Shown piece after piece: positions 17,421-25,035 of a stretch of DNA of 64,000 nucleotides. Origin of the DNA: CAWARU01 sp963784575 (GTDB taxonomy: Bacteria > Pseudomonadota > Gammaproteobacteria > UBA6186 > Azoamicaceae); the NCBI GenBank assembly GCA_963784575.1, contig CAWARU010000001.1, positions 1,984,001-2,048,000 of the forward strand. The letters are read 5' to 3'. Below the pieces are notes generated by a model. The model saw nothing but the letters and a program-made list of their open reading frames with translations. It was not told the origin of the DNA and did no database searches. Numbering within the stretch: position 1 is the first letter of the stretch; each line of letters opens with the position of its first letter. Position numbers and translations under genes: made by a program.

Positions 17421-17544
17421 AAAAACGTCCAGATTTTAGGCACAAAACGGCAGGACAGCCGTTTTGGAAACGCCAAATAGGCGGAGCCCGAAGGTCTCGA
17501 GCGCCATGGACGGCGCGAGTCAGAAGATGGGCGTTCAAGGGCAG
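17421..17544 (+). repeat. Dispersed palindromic element, family A ends, copy with different core
   Basis: The ends match the other family members: AAAACGTCCAGATTTTAGGC at the left and AAGATGGGCGTTCAAGGGCA at the right. The core differs and holds separate hairpins: CAAAACGGC with GCCGTTTTG (loop AGGACA), CGCC with GGCG, and GCGCC with GGCGC around ATGGA. It lies just downstream of rpoH, whose stop is at 17555, and could serve as its 3-prime structure. The surrounding gap from the hemerythrin start to rpoH holds no other gene. Confidence 0.7.
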
Positions 17545-17554
17545 TGCCAGACAG

Positions 17555-18445
17555 TTATGCGGCGATAGCCTGTTCTTCCATGGCATTGCCAATCGCAAGC
17601 TTTAATTTATCCAGCGCGCTCTTTTCAAGTTGCCGGATACGTTCAGGAGAAACCTGGTAGATATCCGCTAAATCTTGTAATGTGGCTCGTTTATCTTCGA
17701 GCAACCAGCGTTTTTCCAAAATATCTCTGCTGCGAGCATCAAGCCTTTGAAAAGCAACCTTTAACAAGCCTTCTGAATGTACTTCAGAATTCATGTGCTC
17801 AAACGCCGCTGCTGGGTTTGAATCCTGATCTTCTAAATATTCTGCTGGCACTAAGGCATTGTCTTCTGGATCCGCTTCTGTCGGTAAATCAAAGCTGACA
17901 TCCCGAGCATTGAGACGTTCTTCCATGCGGCGCACTTCTGCAGGTTGTACACCGAGATCATTGGCAACCGCCACAACTTCTTCACTTGAACTCCAACCCA
18001 ATCGCTTCTTTGCGCTTCTTAGATTGAAGAACAATTTTCGTTGTGCTTTAGTGGTAGCCACTTTAACAATGCGCCAATTTTTTAAAATAAATTCGTGAAT
18101 TTCTGCCTTAATCCAATGGACTGCAAAGGAGACCAAGCGAACCCCCATGGAAGGATCAAAACGCTTTACGGCCTTCATCAATCCCACAGAACCTTCTTGA
18201 ATGAGATCCCCAAGATTCAATCCATAGCCCATATAACCTTTGGCTACCCGAACCACATATTTTAAATGAGCCAAAACCAAACGCTGGGCTGCTTGAATAT
18301 CCCCGTTTTCTTGAAGATTTTTTGCCAAATCTTGCTCCTCTTCAAGAGTTAACATTGGGACCATGTTTACACGTTGTATATAGGCTTCCAAGCTACCGAG
18401 GGGTAGCTGTGGCTGAAAAACTTGTAGTGCTGTCGTATTACTCAT
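17555..18445 (-). CDS. rpoH: RNA polymerase sigma-32 (heat-shock sigma factor)
   Basis: The 296-residue sigma factor directs RNA polymerase to heat-shock promoters. It has region 2 (GYGLNLGDLIQEGSVGLMKA, FDPSMGVRLVSFAVHWI), the sigma-32 RpoH box QRKLFFNLR with its flanks, and region 4 (LQDLADIYQVSPERIRQLE). Length fits E. coli RpoH (284). AGGA stands nine bases before the ATG. The 5-prime leader is odd: about 110 bases of degenerate AGGATTTA-like repeats, then the 149-bp MITE-like element. An RNA thermometer as in enterics is not obvious by eye. Confidence 0.96.
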   Translation of the reverse strand: MSNTTALQVFQPQLPLGSLEAYIQRVNMVPMLTLEEEQDLAKNLQENGDIQAAQRLVLAHLKYVVRVAKGYMGYGLNLGDLIQEGSVGLMKAVKRFDPSMGVRLVSFAVHWIKAEIHEFILKNWRIVKVATTKAQRKLFFNLRSAKKRLGWSSSEEVVAVANDLGVQPAEVRRMEERLNARDVSFDLPTEADPEDNALVPAEYLEDQDSNPAAAFEHMNSEVHSEGLLKVAFQRLDARSRDILEKRWLLEDKRATLQDLADIYQVSPERIRQLEKSALDKLKLAIGNAMEEQAIAA

Positions 18446-18446
18446 A

Positions 18447-18556
18447 TTCTAAATCCTAAACCTTAATCTTAACTTAAATCTTAAATCCTGTGTACTGAGC
18501 CCTAAATCCTAAGTTTTGAATCCTGAGCCCTATGTCCTAAATGAGTCCTAAGTTCT
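18447..18556 (-). repeat. Degenerate short repeats in the rpoH leader
   Basis: On the minus strand the leader is a run of imperfect copies of TTAGGATTTA/TTAGGGCTCAG-type units of about 10-14 bases, many containing an AGGA or AGGG. The last unit supplies the rpoH Shine-Dalgarno sequence. The array sits between the MITE-like element and the rpoH start. Confidence 0.55.
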
Positions 18557-18703
18557 TAGGGCCTGTTGACAATTCTACTATGTTGGCCATAAATCATTGA
18601 TTTCTTGTGCTCCGTTGCTCATTTATTTCAATATAAACTGCGCTACGGTGCTCAGAAATCAATGATTTCTGGCTCAACCTAGCGAATTGTCAACAGGCCC
18701 TAG
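18557..18703. repeat. 149-bp MITE-like element, copy 2
   Basis: It is nearly identical to 3025-3173 over its whole length, with the same TIRs (GGGCCTGTTGACAATTC and GAATTGTCAACAGGCCC), TA at both outer edges, and only small differences in the left part (ATTCTACTATG against ATTCGACTCATG). It has the same orientation relative to its downstream minus-strand gene (rpoH) as copy 1 has to the transporter gene. Confidence 0.85.
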
Positions 18704-18952
18704 TCCGAAACGATACATAAATAATATAAACTAAATGATGAAACAAATAAGTCAGTTAACTATTTCATATTATTTTTATCATACTCAATTTTACCACTCT
18801 TAATATAAGCATGCCAAGCATGACCTAGAAGCAATTATTATAAAATATTTTTTTGTAAAATATAAGTGGCATGAGCGATAATTTATCATGAATTGAATTA
18901 GATTAGACCGAGTAGATTGAACCGAGTGCATTAAACCAGGGGCAACGCAAAC
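18704..18952 (+). promoter_or_regulatory. AT-rich intergenic region with probable hemB promoter
   Basis: No gene is seen here. TTGTAA (18853-18858) and GATAAT (18877-18882) with 18-base spacing form a plausible sigma-70 promoter for hemB, giving a leader of about 65 bases. The remaining sequence is very AT-rich and unstructured to the eye. Confidence 0.4.
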
Positions 18953-20047
18953 ATGCCACATTTCCCAAAACAAAGACTCCGCCGCTTAAGAACTGATGAA
19001 TTCAGCCGCCGTTTGATGCGTGAAACTACACTGTCTAGCAATGATCTTGTCTATCCTATTTTTATCCAGGAAGGCCACAATATCAAAACCCCCATCGCAG
19101 CCATGCCAGGCATCGAGAGATTCAGTATTGATTTATTATTAGAAGAAGCTGCCGAGCTCTTAGATTTGAACATTCCCGCCATTGCTCTTTTCCCCGCCAT
19201 CGACCCCAAAAAAAAATCCGCATTGGGTGAAGAAGCTTATAATGAGGATGGATTGGTTCCGCGCGCTATTCGTGCATTAAAAAAAGTCCATCCGACGCTT
19301 GGCATAATAGCGGATGTTGCACTGGATCCCTACACCAGCCATGGTCATGACGGCATCCAGAATGACAAGGGCTATGTCATGAATGATGAATCGATAGAAA
19401 TTTTAGTGCAGCAAGCCTTAACGCTTGCCAAAGCAGGAGCCGACATTGTGGCGCCCTCCGATATGATGGACGGCAGAATTTTACACATTCGAAATGCATT
19501 AGAACAGACGGGTTTCTCAAATACCAAAATATTGGCCTACTCAGCAAAGTACGCGAGCCACTACTACGGACCGTTTCGCGAAGCAGTAGGTTCTGCAACA
19601 AGCCTTGGGAAGGCTTCAAAGTCTGGCTATCAGATGGACCCCTGTAATACAGATGAAGCGCTGCGTGAAGTGTCTGCTGATTTGGAAGAAGGTGCAGACA
19701 TGGTATTAATAAAACCTGGCATGCCTTATCTAGATATCGTGCGACGTGTGAAAGAAACTTATAAAGTGCCTACTTTTGTTTTTCAAGTGAGCGGTGAGTA
19801 TGCCATGCACATGGCTGCCATAGAAAAAGGCTGGCTTGCAAAAGAGGAAACAATCATGGAATCACTGCTTTGCATAAAGCGTGCCGGCGCGGATGCAATC
19901 TTAACTTATTTTGCAAAGCTTGCAGCACACTATCTCAAGGCTGCACAAAACTTTCACTCTGCACAAAAACTCCAAACTGAGCAAAATCATCATTCCGCAG
20001 AGAACCTACAAACTTCGCAAAAACCCAAAGAAGAAATACAGCAATGA
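18953..20047 (+). CDS. hemB: Delta-aminolevulinic acid dehydratase (porphobilinogen synthase)
   Basis: The 364-residue enzyme condenses two aminolevulinate molecules to porphobilinogen for heme synthesis. The metal-site region reads DVALDPYTSHGHDG, without the zinc Cys cluster of the other enzyme type. The Schiff-base region has LAYSAKYASHYYGPFREA with the catalytic Lys, and VLIKPGMPYLDIV carries the second Lys. It is longer than usual (about 330) because of a C-terminal tail of about 35 residues with two repeats (NFHSAQKLQTEQ, NHHSAENLQTSQ). Its TGA overlaps the next ATG (ATGA). Confidence 0.96.
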   Translation: MPHFPKQRLRRLRTDEFSRRLMRETTLSSNDLVYPIFIQEGHNIKTPIAAMPGIERFSIDLLLEEAAELLDLNIPAIALFPAIDPKKKSALGEEAYNEDGLVPRAIRALKKVHPTLGIIADVALDPYTSHGHDGIQNDKGYVMNDESIEILVQQALTLAKAGADIVAPSDMMDGRILHIRNALEQTGFSNTKILAYSAKYASHYYGPFREAVGSATSLGKASKSGYQMDPCNTDEALREVSADLEEGADMVLIKPGMPYLDIVRRVKETYKVPTFVFQVSGEYAMHMAAIEKGWLAKEETIMESLLCIKRAGADAILTYFAKLAAHYLKAAQNFHSAQKLQTEQNHHSAENLQTSQKPKEEIQQ

Positions 20048-20835
20048 TAAAATGGAATCTCTTTAGTCAAATTATTCTTTTTTATGCCATCATCACAATC
20101 TTTATTTATTACGTTTCAGATCTTGCTATTTTCCCAATACCAAAGCCTTCCTATACAGATGCAGAGATCCATGCAATTAAGCTCAGCACCGAAGACGGCA
20201 AAAAGATTTCTGCGGTCTTTTTACCAAATCAACGTGCCCGCTTCACAATATTATTCAGCCATGGTAATGCCGAAGATTTGGGCGATCTCATGCCTTTCTT
20301 CGAAACCTACCGCGACCAAGGCTTTTCGATTTTTGCTTATGATTATCACGGCTATGGTAGAAGTGAAGGACGACCATCGGAGGCGAATACTTATCTAGAC
20401 ATTAAAGCAGCTTTTAATTATTTAACCCAAGTTTTACATATCCCAGAAAATCAAATTATCTTACATGGCCGTTCTCTTGGCACAGGACCTACGCTTGAGA
20501 TTGCAACAAAAGAAAGAGTGGCTGGCATTATTTTGGAAAGTCCCATGCTGACTGCTTTTCAAATTGTAACAGCTATTCCTTTGTTTCCACTGGATAAGTA
20601 TCGCAACAGTCAAAAAATCAAAAATGTGCATGTGCCTGTGTTGTTTATTCATGGGACTAAGGACGAAGTTATTCCGTTTTGGCACGGAAAACGTTTATAT
20701 GAAATGGCCAATGCTCCTAAGATTTTTTTCAGTGTTCCGGGCGCGGGTCACAATAATATACTGCTTACCTCCGGGAAAGCCTATTGGAATGCAATCTTGA
20801 AATTCAGCGCATCATTGAACGAAGCGAATCATTAA
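20044..20835 (+). CDS. Alpha/beta hydrolase, membrane-anchored (BEM46/ABHD13-like)
   Basis: The 263-residue protein has an N-terminal hydrophobic anchor (about residues 8-25), then an alpha/beta-hydrolase domain: oxyanion region FSHGNAEDLGD, nucleophile elbow HGRSLGTGP, acid in HGTKDEVIP, and catalytic His in GAGHNN. The family is widespread but its bacterial substrates are mostly unknown, so only hydrolase or esterase activity is proposed. It overlaps the hemB stop by four bases and is likely co-translated, though a link to heme synthesis is not implied. Confidence 0.85.
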   Translation: MIKWNLFSQIILFYAIITIFIYYVSDLAIFPIPKPSYTDAEIHAIKLSTEDGKKISAVFLPNQRARFTILFSHGNAEDLGDLMPFFETYRDQGFSIFAYDYHGYGRSEGRPSEANTYLDIKAAFNYLTQVLHIPENQIILHGRSLGTGPTLEIATKERVAGIILESPMLTAFQIVTAIPLFPLDKYRNSQKIKNVHVPVLFIHGTKDEVIPFWHGKRLYEMANAPKIFFSVPGAGHNNILLTSGKAYWNAILKFSASLNEANH

Positions 20836-20866
20836 ATTATAGGAATGATAGCTAACATAGTAATGG

Positions 20867-20896
20867 TTGACAAATATTTACTACTCTTATTAATAT
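20867..20896 (+). promoter_or_regulatory. Probable sigma-70 promoter of trxA
   Basis: A consensus TTGACA (20867-20872) is followed after 18 bases by TAATAT (20891-20896). The start site would be near 20903, giving a leader of about 85 bases. Confidence 0.6.
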
Positions 20897-20987
20897 AAAT
20901 AAAAGCATCTACTATTTAATATACCTTAATTGGTGTTTGTATTATTAAGTAATCAAGTACCAATGATTCTATTCGGAGAGAAATTTA

Positions 20988-21311
20988 ATGAGTGATTTAC
21001 AAGCTATAACAGACGGCGCCTTCGATGCTGAAGTATTACAGTCTTCCACCCCAGTTTTGATCGATTTCTGGGCTGAGTGGTGTGGCCCTTGCCGTATGAT
21101 AGCTCCAATTTTGGATGAAGTTGCCAAAGAATACGGTGGCAAAGTAAAATTTATGAAAATGAATGTTGACGAAAACAATCTAACCCCTGCAAAATATGCC
21201 GTTCGAGGGATCCCGACCTTAATGATATTCAAAAATGGTAAACTTGCATCGACAAAGGCAGGATATATGACCAAAACTCAATTGACTGCGTTTTTAGACA
21301 GCAATATTTGA
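20988..21311 (+). CDS. trxA: Thioredoxin
   Basis: The 107-residue cytosolic disulfide reductase has the active site WCGPC at residues 31-35, the buried Asp26, the cis-Pro in GIPTLMIF (about 75-82) and the standard length. GGAGAG is placed seven bases before the ATG. It lies upstream of rho, the classical gammaproteobacterial arrangement, with its own good promoter. Confidence 0.98.
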   Translation: MSDLQAITDGAFDAEVLQSSTPVLIDFWAEWCGPCRMIAPILDEVAKEYGGKVKFMKMNVDENNLTPAKYAVRGIPTLMIFKNGKLASTKAGYMTKTQLTAFLDSNI

Positions 21312-21571
21312 TATATCTTTTAAAATTGGTGATTGTATTTAAAAAAAGTTTCATTTAGTATTAGTTTTTATTAGGTTATTGACTCGGACCTATTGCAAAT
21401 TTTAAAATTGCTGCTAAACTAAATTTTATTAGAGAATATTAGTGTCGTAACAGTTCAAGGTTTCCCGCTAGAATGTAGACAAAATGAGCAGAACGTGGAC
21501 GGTTGTGAATAGCCGCAAAAAACTGCCCATTACCTTATCCCTTCAACCACAGAAAGTAAGTACTATCTTTT

Positions 21572-22861
21572 ATGAATTTAACTGAACTTAAGCAAAAATC
21601 ACCCACGGACCTCATGGAAATTGCACATTCATTTGGCATTGAAGATGTGGCTCGTGCTCGTAAACAAGAAGTCATCTTCGCCATTTTAAAGGCACATGCA
21701 AAAAGGGGCGAAGATATTTATGGCAATGGGGTCCTGGAAATCTTGCAGGATGGATTTGGCTTTTTAAGATCAGCAGACAGCTCCTATCTTGCTGGACCAG
21801 ATGATATCTATGTTTCCCCAAGCCAAATCAGACGCTTTAGCCTGCGTACAGGCGATGAGATCCACGGCAAGATCAGACCTCCCAAAGAAGCGGAACGTTA
21901 TTTTGCTTTGCTCAAAGTCAATGAAATCAATTTTGAGCCGCCTGAAGTCACTCGAAACAAAATTGCTTTCGAAAACTTAACTCCATTACATGCCAATTCT
22001 CAATTGAATATGGAAATTGGCAATGGTAGTACAGAAGATATCACTGCTCGAGTCATTGATTTGGTTTCACCTATCGGAAAGGGACAGCGAGGCCTCATTG
22101 TATCACCTCCGAAGGCAGGTAAAACTGTCATGCTACAACATATTGCGCATTCTATTGCTGTAAACCATCCTGAATGTCATTTAATTGTTCTACTCATCGA
22201 TGAACGGCCTGAAGAAGTGACAGAAATGGCACGCTCCGTTCGTGGCGAAGTGATCGCCAGTACTTTTGATGAACCAGCAAGCCGCCATGTCCAAGTCGCA
22301 GAAATGGTCATTGAACGTGCCAAACGTTTAGTAGAACATAAAAGAGATGTGGTGATTCTGCTAGATTCAATCACTCGTTTGGCTCGTGCCCACAATACCG
22401 TTATACCTCCCTCCGGAAAAGTTCTCACAGGTGGTGTGGATGCCAATGCACTACATCGTCCAAAGCGATTTTTTGGTGCTGCTCGCAATATTGAAGAAGG
22501 CGGCAGTTTAACCATCATCGCAACAGCATTGATTGATACCGGATCCAAAATGGATGAAGTAATCTACGAGGAATTCAAGGGCACCGGTAACATGGAATTA
22601 CATCTCGATCGGCGTATTGCTGAGAAACGCATTTATCCTGCCATCAATATTGCTCGATCTGGTACCCGACGCGAAGAACTCCTCACCAGACCCGAAGATC
22701 TGCAAAAGATGTGGATTTTGCGAAAATTACTGCATCCTATGGAAGATCTTGCTGCGATGGAATTTTTATTGGAGCGCCTTCGTGAAACCAAGACAAATGC
22801 AACATTTTTTGATTCAATGAAGCGGGCAGGGGGCGTGGCGAAAGACAAAGATAAGGATTAG
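21572..22861 (+). CDS. rho: Transcription termination factor Rho
   Basis: The 429-residue hexameric RNA helicase terminates Rho-dependent transcripts. It has an N-terminal helix bundle starting MNLTELKQKS, an OB-fold RNA-binding domain (DGFGFLRS, DDIYVSPSQIRRF), Walker A SPPKAGKT (about 178-185), Walker B VVILLDSITRLARAHN, the Q/R loops GGVDANALHRPKRFFGAARN, and the C-terminal arginine finger region. The 260-base leader after trxA may carry autoregulation as in E. coli, but no specific element was recognised. A GGCGGAGC/GCTCCGCC hairpin follows the stop. Confidence 0.98.
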   Translation: MNLTELKQKSPTDLMEIAHSFGIEDVARARKQEVIFAILKAHAKRGEDIYGNGVLEILQDGFGFLRSADSSYLAGPDDIYVSPSQIRRFSLRTGDEIHGKIRPPKEAERYFALLKVNEINFEPPEVTRNKIAFENLTPLHANSQLNMEIGNGSTEDITARVIDLVSPIGKGQRGLIVSPPKAGKTVMLQHIAHSIAVNHPECHLIVLLIDERPEEVTEMARSVRGEVIASTFDEPASRHVQVAEMVIERAKRLVEHKRDVVILLDSITRLARAHNTVIPPSGKVLTGGVDANALHRPKRFFGAARNIEEGGSLTIIATALIDTGSKMDEVIYEEFKGTGNMELHLDRRIAEKRIYPAINIARSGTRREELLTRPEDLQKMWILRKLLHPMEDLAAMEFLLERLRETKTNATFFDSMKRAGGVAKDKDKD

Positions 22862-22880
22862 AAGTTAGAGACTATAGACA

Positions 22881-22910
22881 GGCGGAGCCAGCTCAGAACC
22901 TCGCTCCGCC
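22881..22910 (+). repeat. Hairpin downstream of rho
   Basis: GGCGGAGC (22881-22888) pairs with GCTCCGCC (22903-22910) across a 14-base loop. There is no T-run after it, so intrinsic termination is unlikely; it may protect the 3-prime end of the rho message. Confidence 0.5.
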
Positions 22911-22949
22911 CCTAAGTAACATAATACAGAATATATTTAAGACATATTT

Positions 22950-23588
22950 ATGCATATTAATAAATCATCAGCTTTAATTTTAGTCGATCTTCAAAATGAT
23001 TTCTTCCCAGGTGGTTCCCTCGGCGTTCCGCACGCGGATAAGATTTTTCCATTAGTAAATGAAATCCAAGAGTACTTTCCGCTGATCGTTGCTACCAAAG
23101 ATTGGCATCCCAAAAATCATGGCAGCTTTGTCACCGTGCATCCTGGCCATAAGCTGTATGATGAAATTTTATTGAACGGTGTACCGCAAATCTTATGGCC
23201 GGAACACTGCGTGCAGTATTCGAAAGGCTCTGAATTGCATTCAAAATTGCGAAGAGATCATATTGCGAAAATTATTCATAAAGGGACTGATCCCAAAATT
23301 GATAGTTATAGTACCTTTTTCGACAATGCCCATCAGAGACATACTGGTCTCGAGGCTTATCTCAGAGAAAAAGAGGTAACGGACGTTTATATTATGGGAC
23401 TTGCCACGGATTACTGTGTGCTGTATTCAGTATTAGATGCCCGCCGATTAGGGTTTAATACTTTTGTCATAGAAGATGGTTGTTTTGGGATTGAAGAGCG
23501 TCCTGGGGACATTGCTCGGGCCCTAAAAATGATGCGAGAATCCGGCGCAACTATCATAAAAAGTGATATAATCTTTCAAAACAAGTAG
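22950..23588 (+). CDS. pncA: Nicotinamidase (PncA-type isochorismatase fold)
   Basis: The 212-residue enzyme deamidates nicotinamide to nicotinate for NAD salvage. The catalytic Asp lies in LILVDLQNDFFPGGSL, the metal ligands in ATKDWHPKNHGSF, the Lys in IIHKGTDP, and the nucleophilic Cys in GLATDYCVLYSVLDARRLG. Length is that of E. coli PncA (213). No clear Shine-Dalgarno sequence precedes the ATG. It stands alone between rho and ubiE in the same orientation. Confidence 0.94.
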   Translation: MHINKSSALILVDLQNDFFPGGSLGVPHADKIFPLVNEIQEYFPLIVATKDWHPKNHGSFVTVHPGHKLYDEILLNGVPQILWPEHCVQYSKGSELHSKLRRDHIAKIIHKGTDPKIDSYSTFFDNAHQRHTGLEAYLREKEVTDVYIMGLATDYCVLYSVLDARRLGFNTFVIEDGCFGIEERPGDIARALKMMRESGATIIKSDIIFQNK

Positions 23589-23641
23589 ACCTTTCGTATT
23601 TTCGGATAATATTTTCTGGATTGCTGGAAATAAGGTATCTC

Positions 23642-24403
23642 ATGGATTCAGATAAAAGTTCCACCACCCATTTTGGTTATCAAACTATTTTAACTTCCGA
23701 AAAGGATGCCAAAGTTCGGGACGTATTCCAGTCCGTCGCAAAACGTTACGACCTCATGAACGATCTCATGTCTTTTGGCCTGCACCGATTCTGGAAACGC
23801 ATCGCGGTACAACGTTGTAATTTACGACCCGATCATCAAATATTGGACTTGGCTTCCGGCACGGGCGATCTCGCTTTTCTGATGTCTAAGCATCTCGGAC
23901 CAGAGGGCAAGATCTTTCTCACCGATATTAATGCCGCAATGCTAGAAGTCGCCAAAAAAAGGCTGGTTGATCGCGGTTTGACTCGTGCAATTGACTATAT
24001 ACAAGCCAATGCCGAAGTGCTTCCTTTTGAAAACCGCAAATTCCATTGTGTCATCATGGGTTTTGGGCTTCGCAATGTCACGCACAAAGAAAAAGCGCTG
24101 CAGGAAATCTATCGCGTTTTAAAACCTGGCGGTAGAGCAGTAATCTTGGAATTTTCAGAAGTGGCACCTCAAAATGCAGCACTTTCCAAAGTTTACAATG
24201 CCTATTCATTCACTGTACTCCCTTTGCTTGGCAAACTCATTTGTAACGATTCTGAAAGCTATCGTTACCTCGCTGAATCCATCCGCAGACATCCCAAACA
24301 AGAAGATCTAAAAGAGATGATGGAAAAGTCGGGTTTGCAAGAAGTAACTTATCAAAACATCCACAGCGGAATAGTCGCATTACATCTGGGATTCAAATTC
24401 TAA
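23642..24403 (+). CDS. ubiE: Ubiquinone/menaquinone methyltransferase UbiE
   Basis: The 253-residue SAM-dependent C-methyltransferase of ubiquinone synthesis has motif I LDLASGTGDLAF, the UbiE signatures YDLMNDLMSFGLHRFWK and VIMGFGLRNVTHKEKAL, and a C-terminal NIHSGIVALHLGFKF. A TTG start at 23621 exists, but the ATG at 23642 has AAGG six bases upstream and fits the family. The stop overlaps the next start (TAATG), so ubiE, ubiJ and ubiB are tightly coupled. Confidence 0.96.
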   Translation: MDSDKSSTTHFGYQTILTSEKDAKVRDVFQSVAKRYDLMNDLMSFGLHRFWKRIAVQRCNLRPDHQILDLASGTGDLAFLMSKHLGPEGKIFLTDINAAMLEVAKKRLVDRGLTRAIDYIQANAEVLPFENRKFHCVIMGFGLRNVTHKEKALQEIYRVLKPGGRAVILEFSEVAPQNAALSKVYNAYSFTVLPLLGKLICNDSESYRYLAESIRRHPKQEDLKEMMEKSGLQEVTYQNIHSGIVALHLGFKF

Positions 24404-25035
24404 TGTGGGATTTTATCAGTCGCATTGTCAATCAGCTCATCGCACAAGATCCAGATGCCGCACAAAAATTATCGGCTCTCGAAGGTAAATACATCCAGAT
24501 TGAAGTCAGCGACTTACCGCTTTACACCCTTATTCACATAGTTAACGAGCAAATTGCTATCATTCCGAATGGCGATTCATTTGTAAATTCATTCGGAAAT
24601 ACACTCGGAAATTCATTCAAAGCGCACACGACCTTACGAGGTCCTATGGCGGCTTATCTGGCTCTTTTATTATCCAAAAATATGCAAGCTGCGATAAAAA
24701 AAGGGCTGGTCATCGAAGGTGACTTAGATGCAGGGCAAATATTTCGCAATCTGGCTATGAATCTTGACATCGATTGGGAAGAATGGCTTTCGCACTACAC
24801 AGGTGATGTTGTCGCAAATGGTATTGGTCAATTCATCCGAATTGCAAAACAAAAGAAAAAAACGTTTTTTGAAAGTCTATCTCTGAATATTTCAGAATAT
24901 ATTCAAGAAGAACGTTATTTCCTGCCCAGAAAAGAGGAAGTGGATCAATTCATCAATGGTGTGGATGAGTTAAAACATCAGGTAGATCGCTTGGAAGCTA
25001 AAATGCAACATCTCAAAGGAACCCATTTCCCATGA
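24403..25035 (+). CDS. ubiJ: Ubiquinone biosynthesis accessory factor UbiJ (SCP2 domain)
   Basis: The 210-residue lipid-binding protein carries an SCP2-like fold (about residues 12-125; GPMAAYLALLLS, IEGDLDAGQIFRNL). A central DWEEWLSHYTGDVVANGIGQ and a C-terminal helical segment match UbiJ/YigP. It organises the late ubiquinone biosynthesis complex with UbiK. It overlaps ubiE by one base and ubiB by four. A 4 x 12-bp degenerate tandem repeat (24577-24624) adds FVNSFGNTLGNSFKAH inside the SCP2 domain. Identification rests on position and domain. Confidence 0.9.
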   Translation: MWDFISRIVNQLIAQDPDAAQKLSALEGKYIQIEVSDLPLYTLIHIVNEQIAIIPNGDSFVNSFGNTLGNSFKAHTTLRGPMAAYLALLLSKNMQAAIKKGLVIEGDLDAGQIFRNLAMNLDIDWEEWLSHYTGDVVANGIGQFIRIAKQKKKTFFESLSLNISEYIQEERYFLPRKEEVDQFINGVDELKHQVDRLEAKMQHLKGTHFP

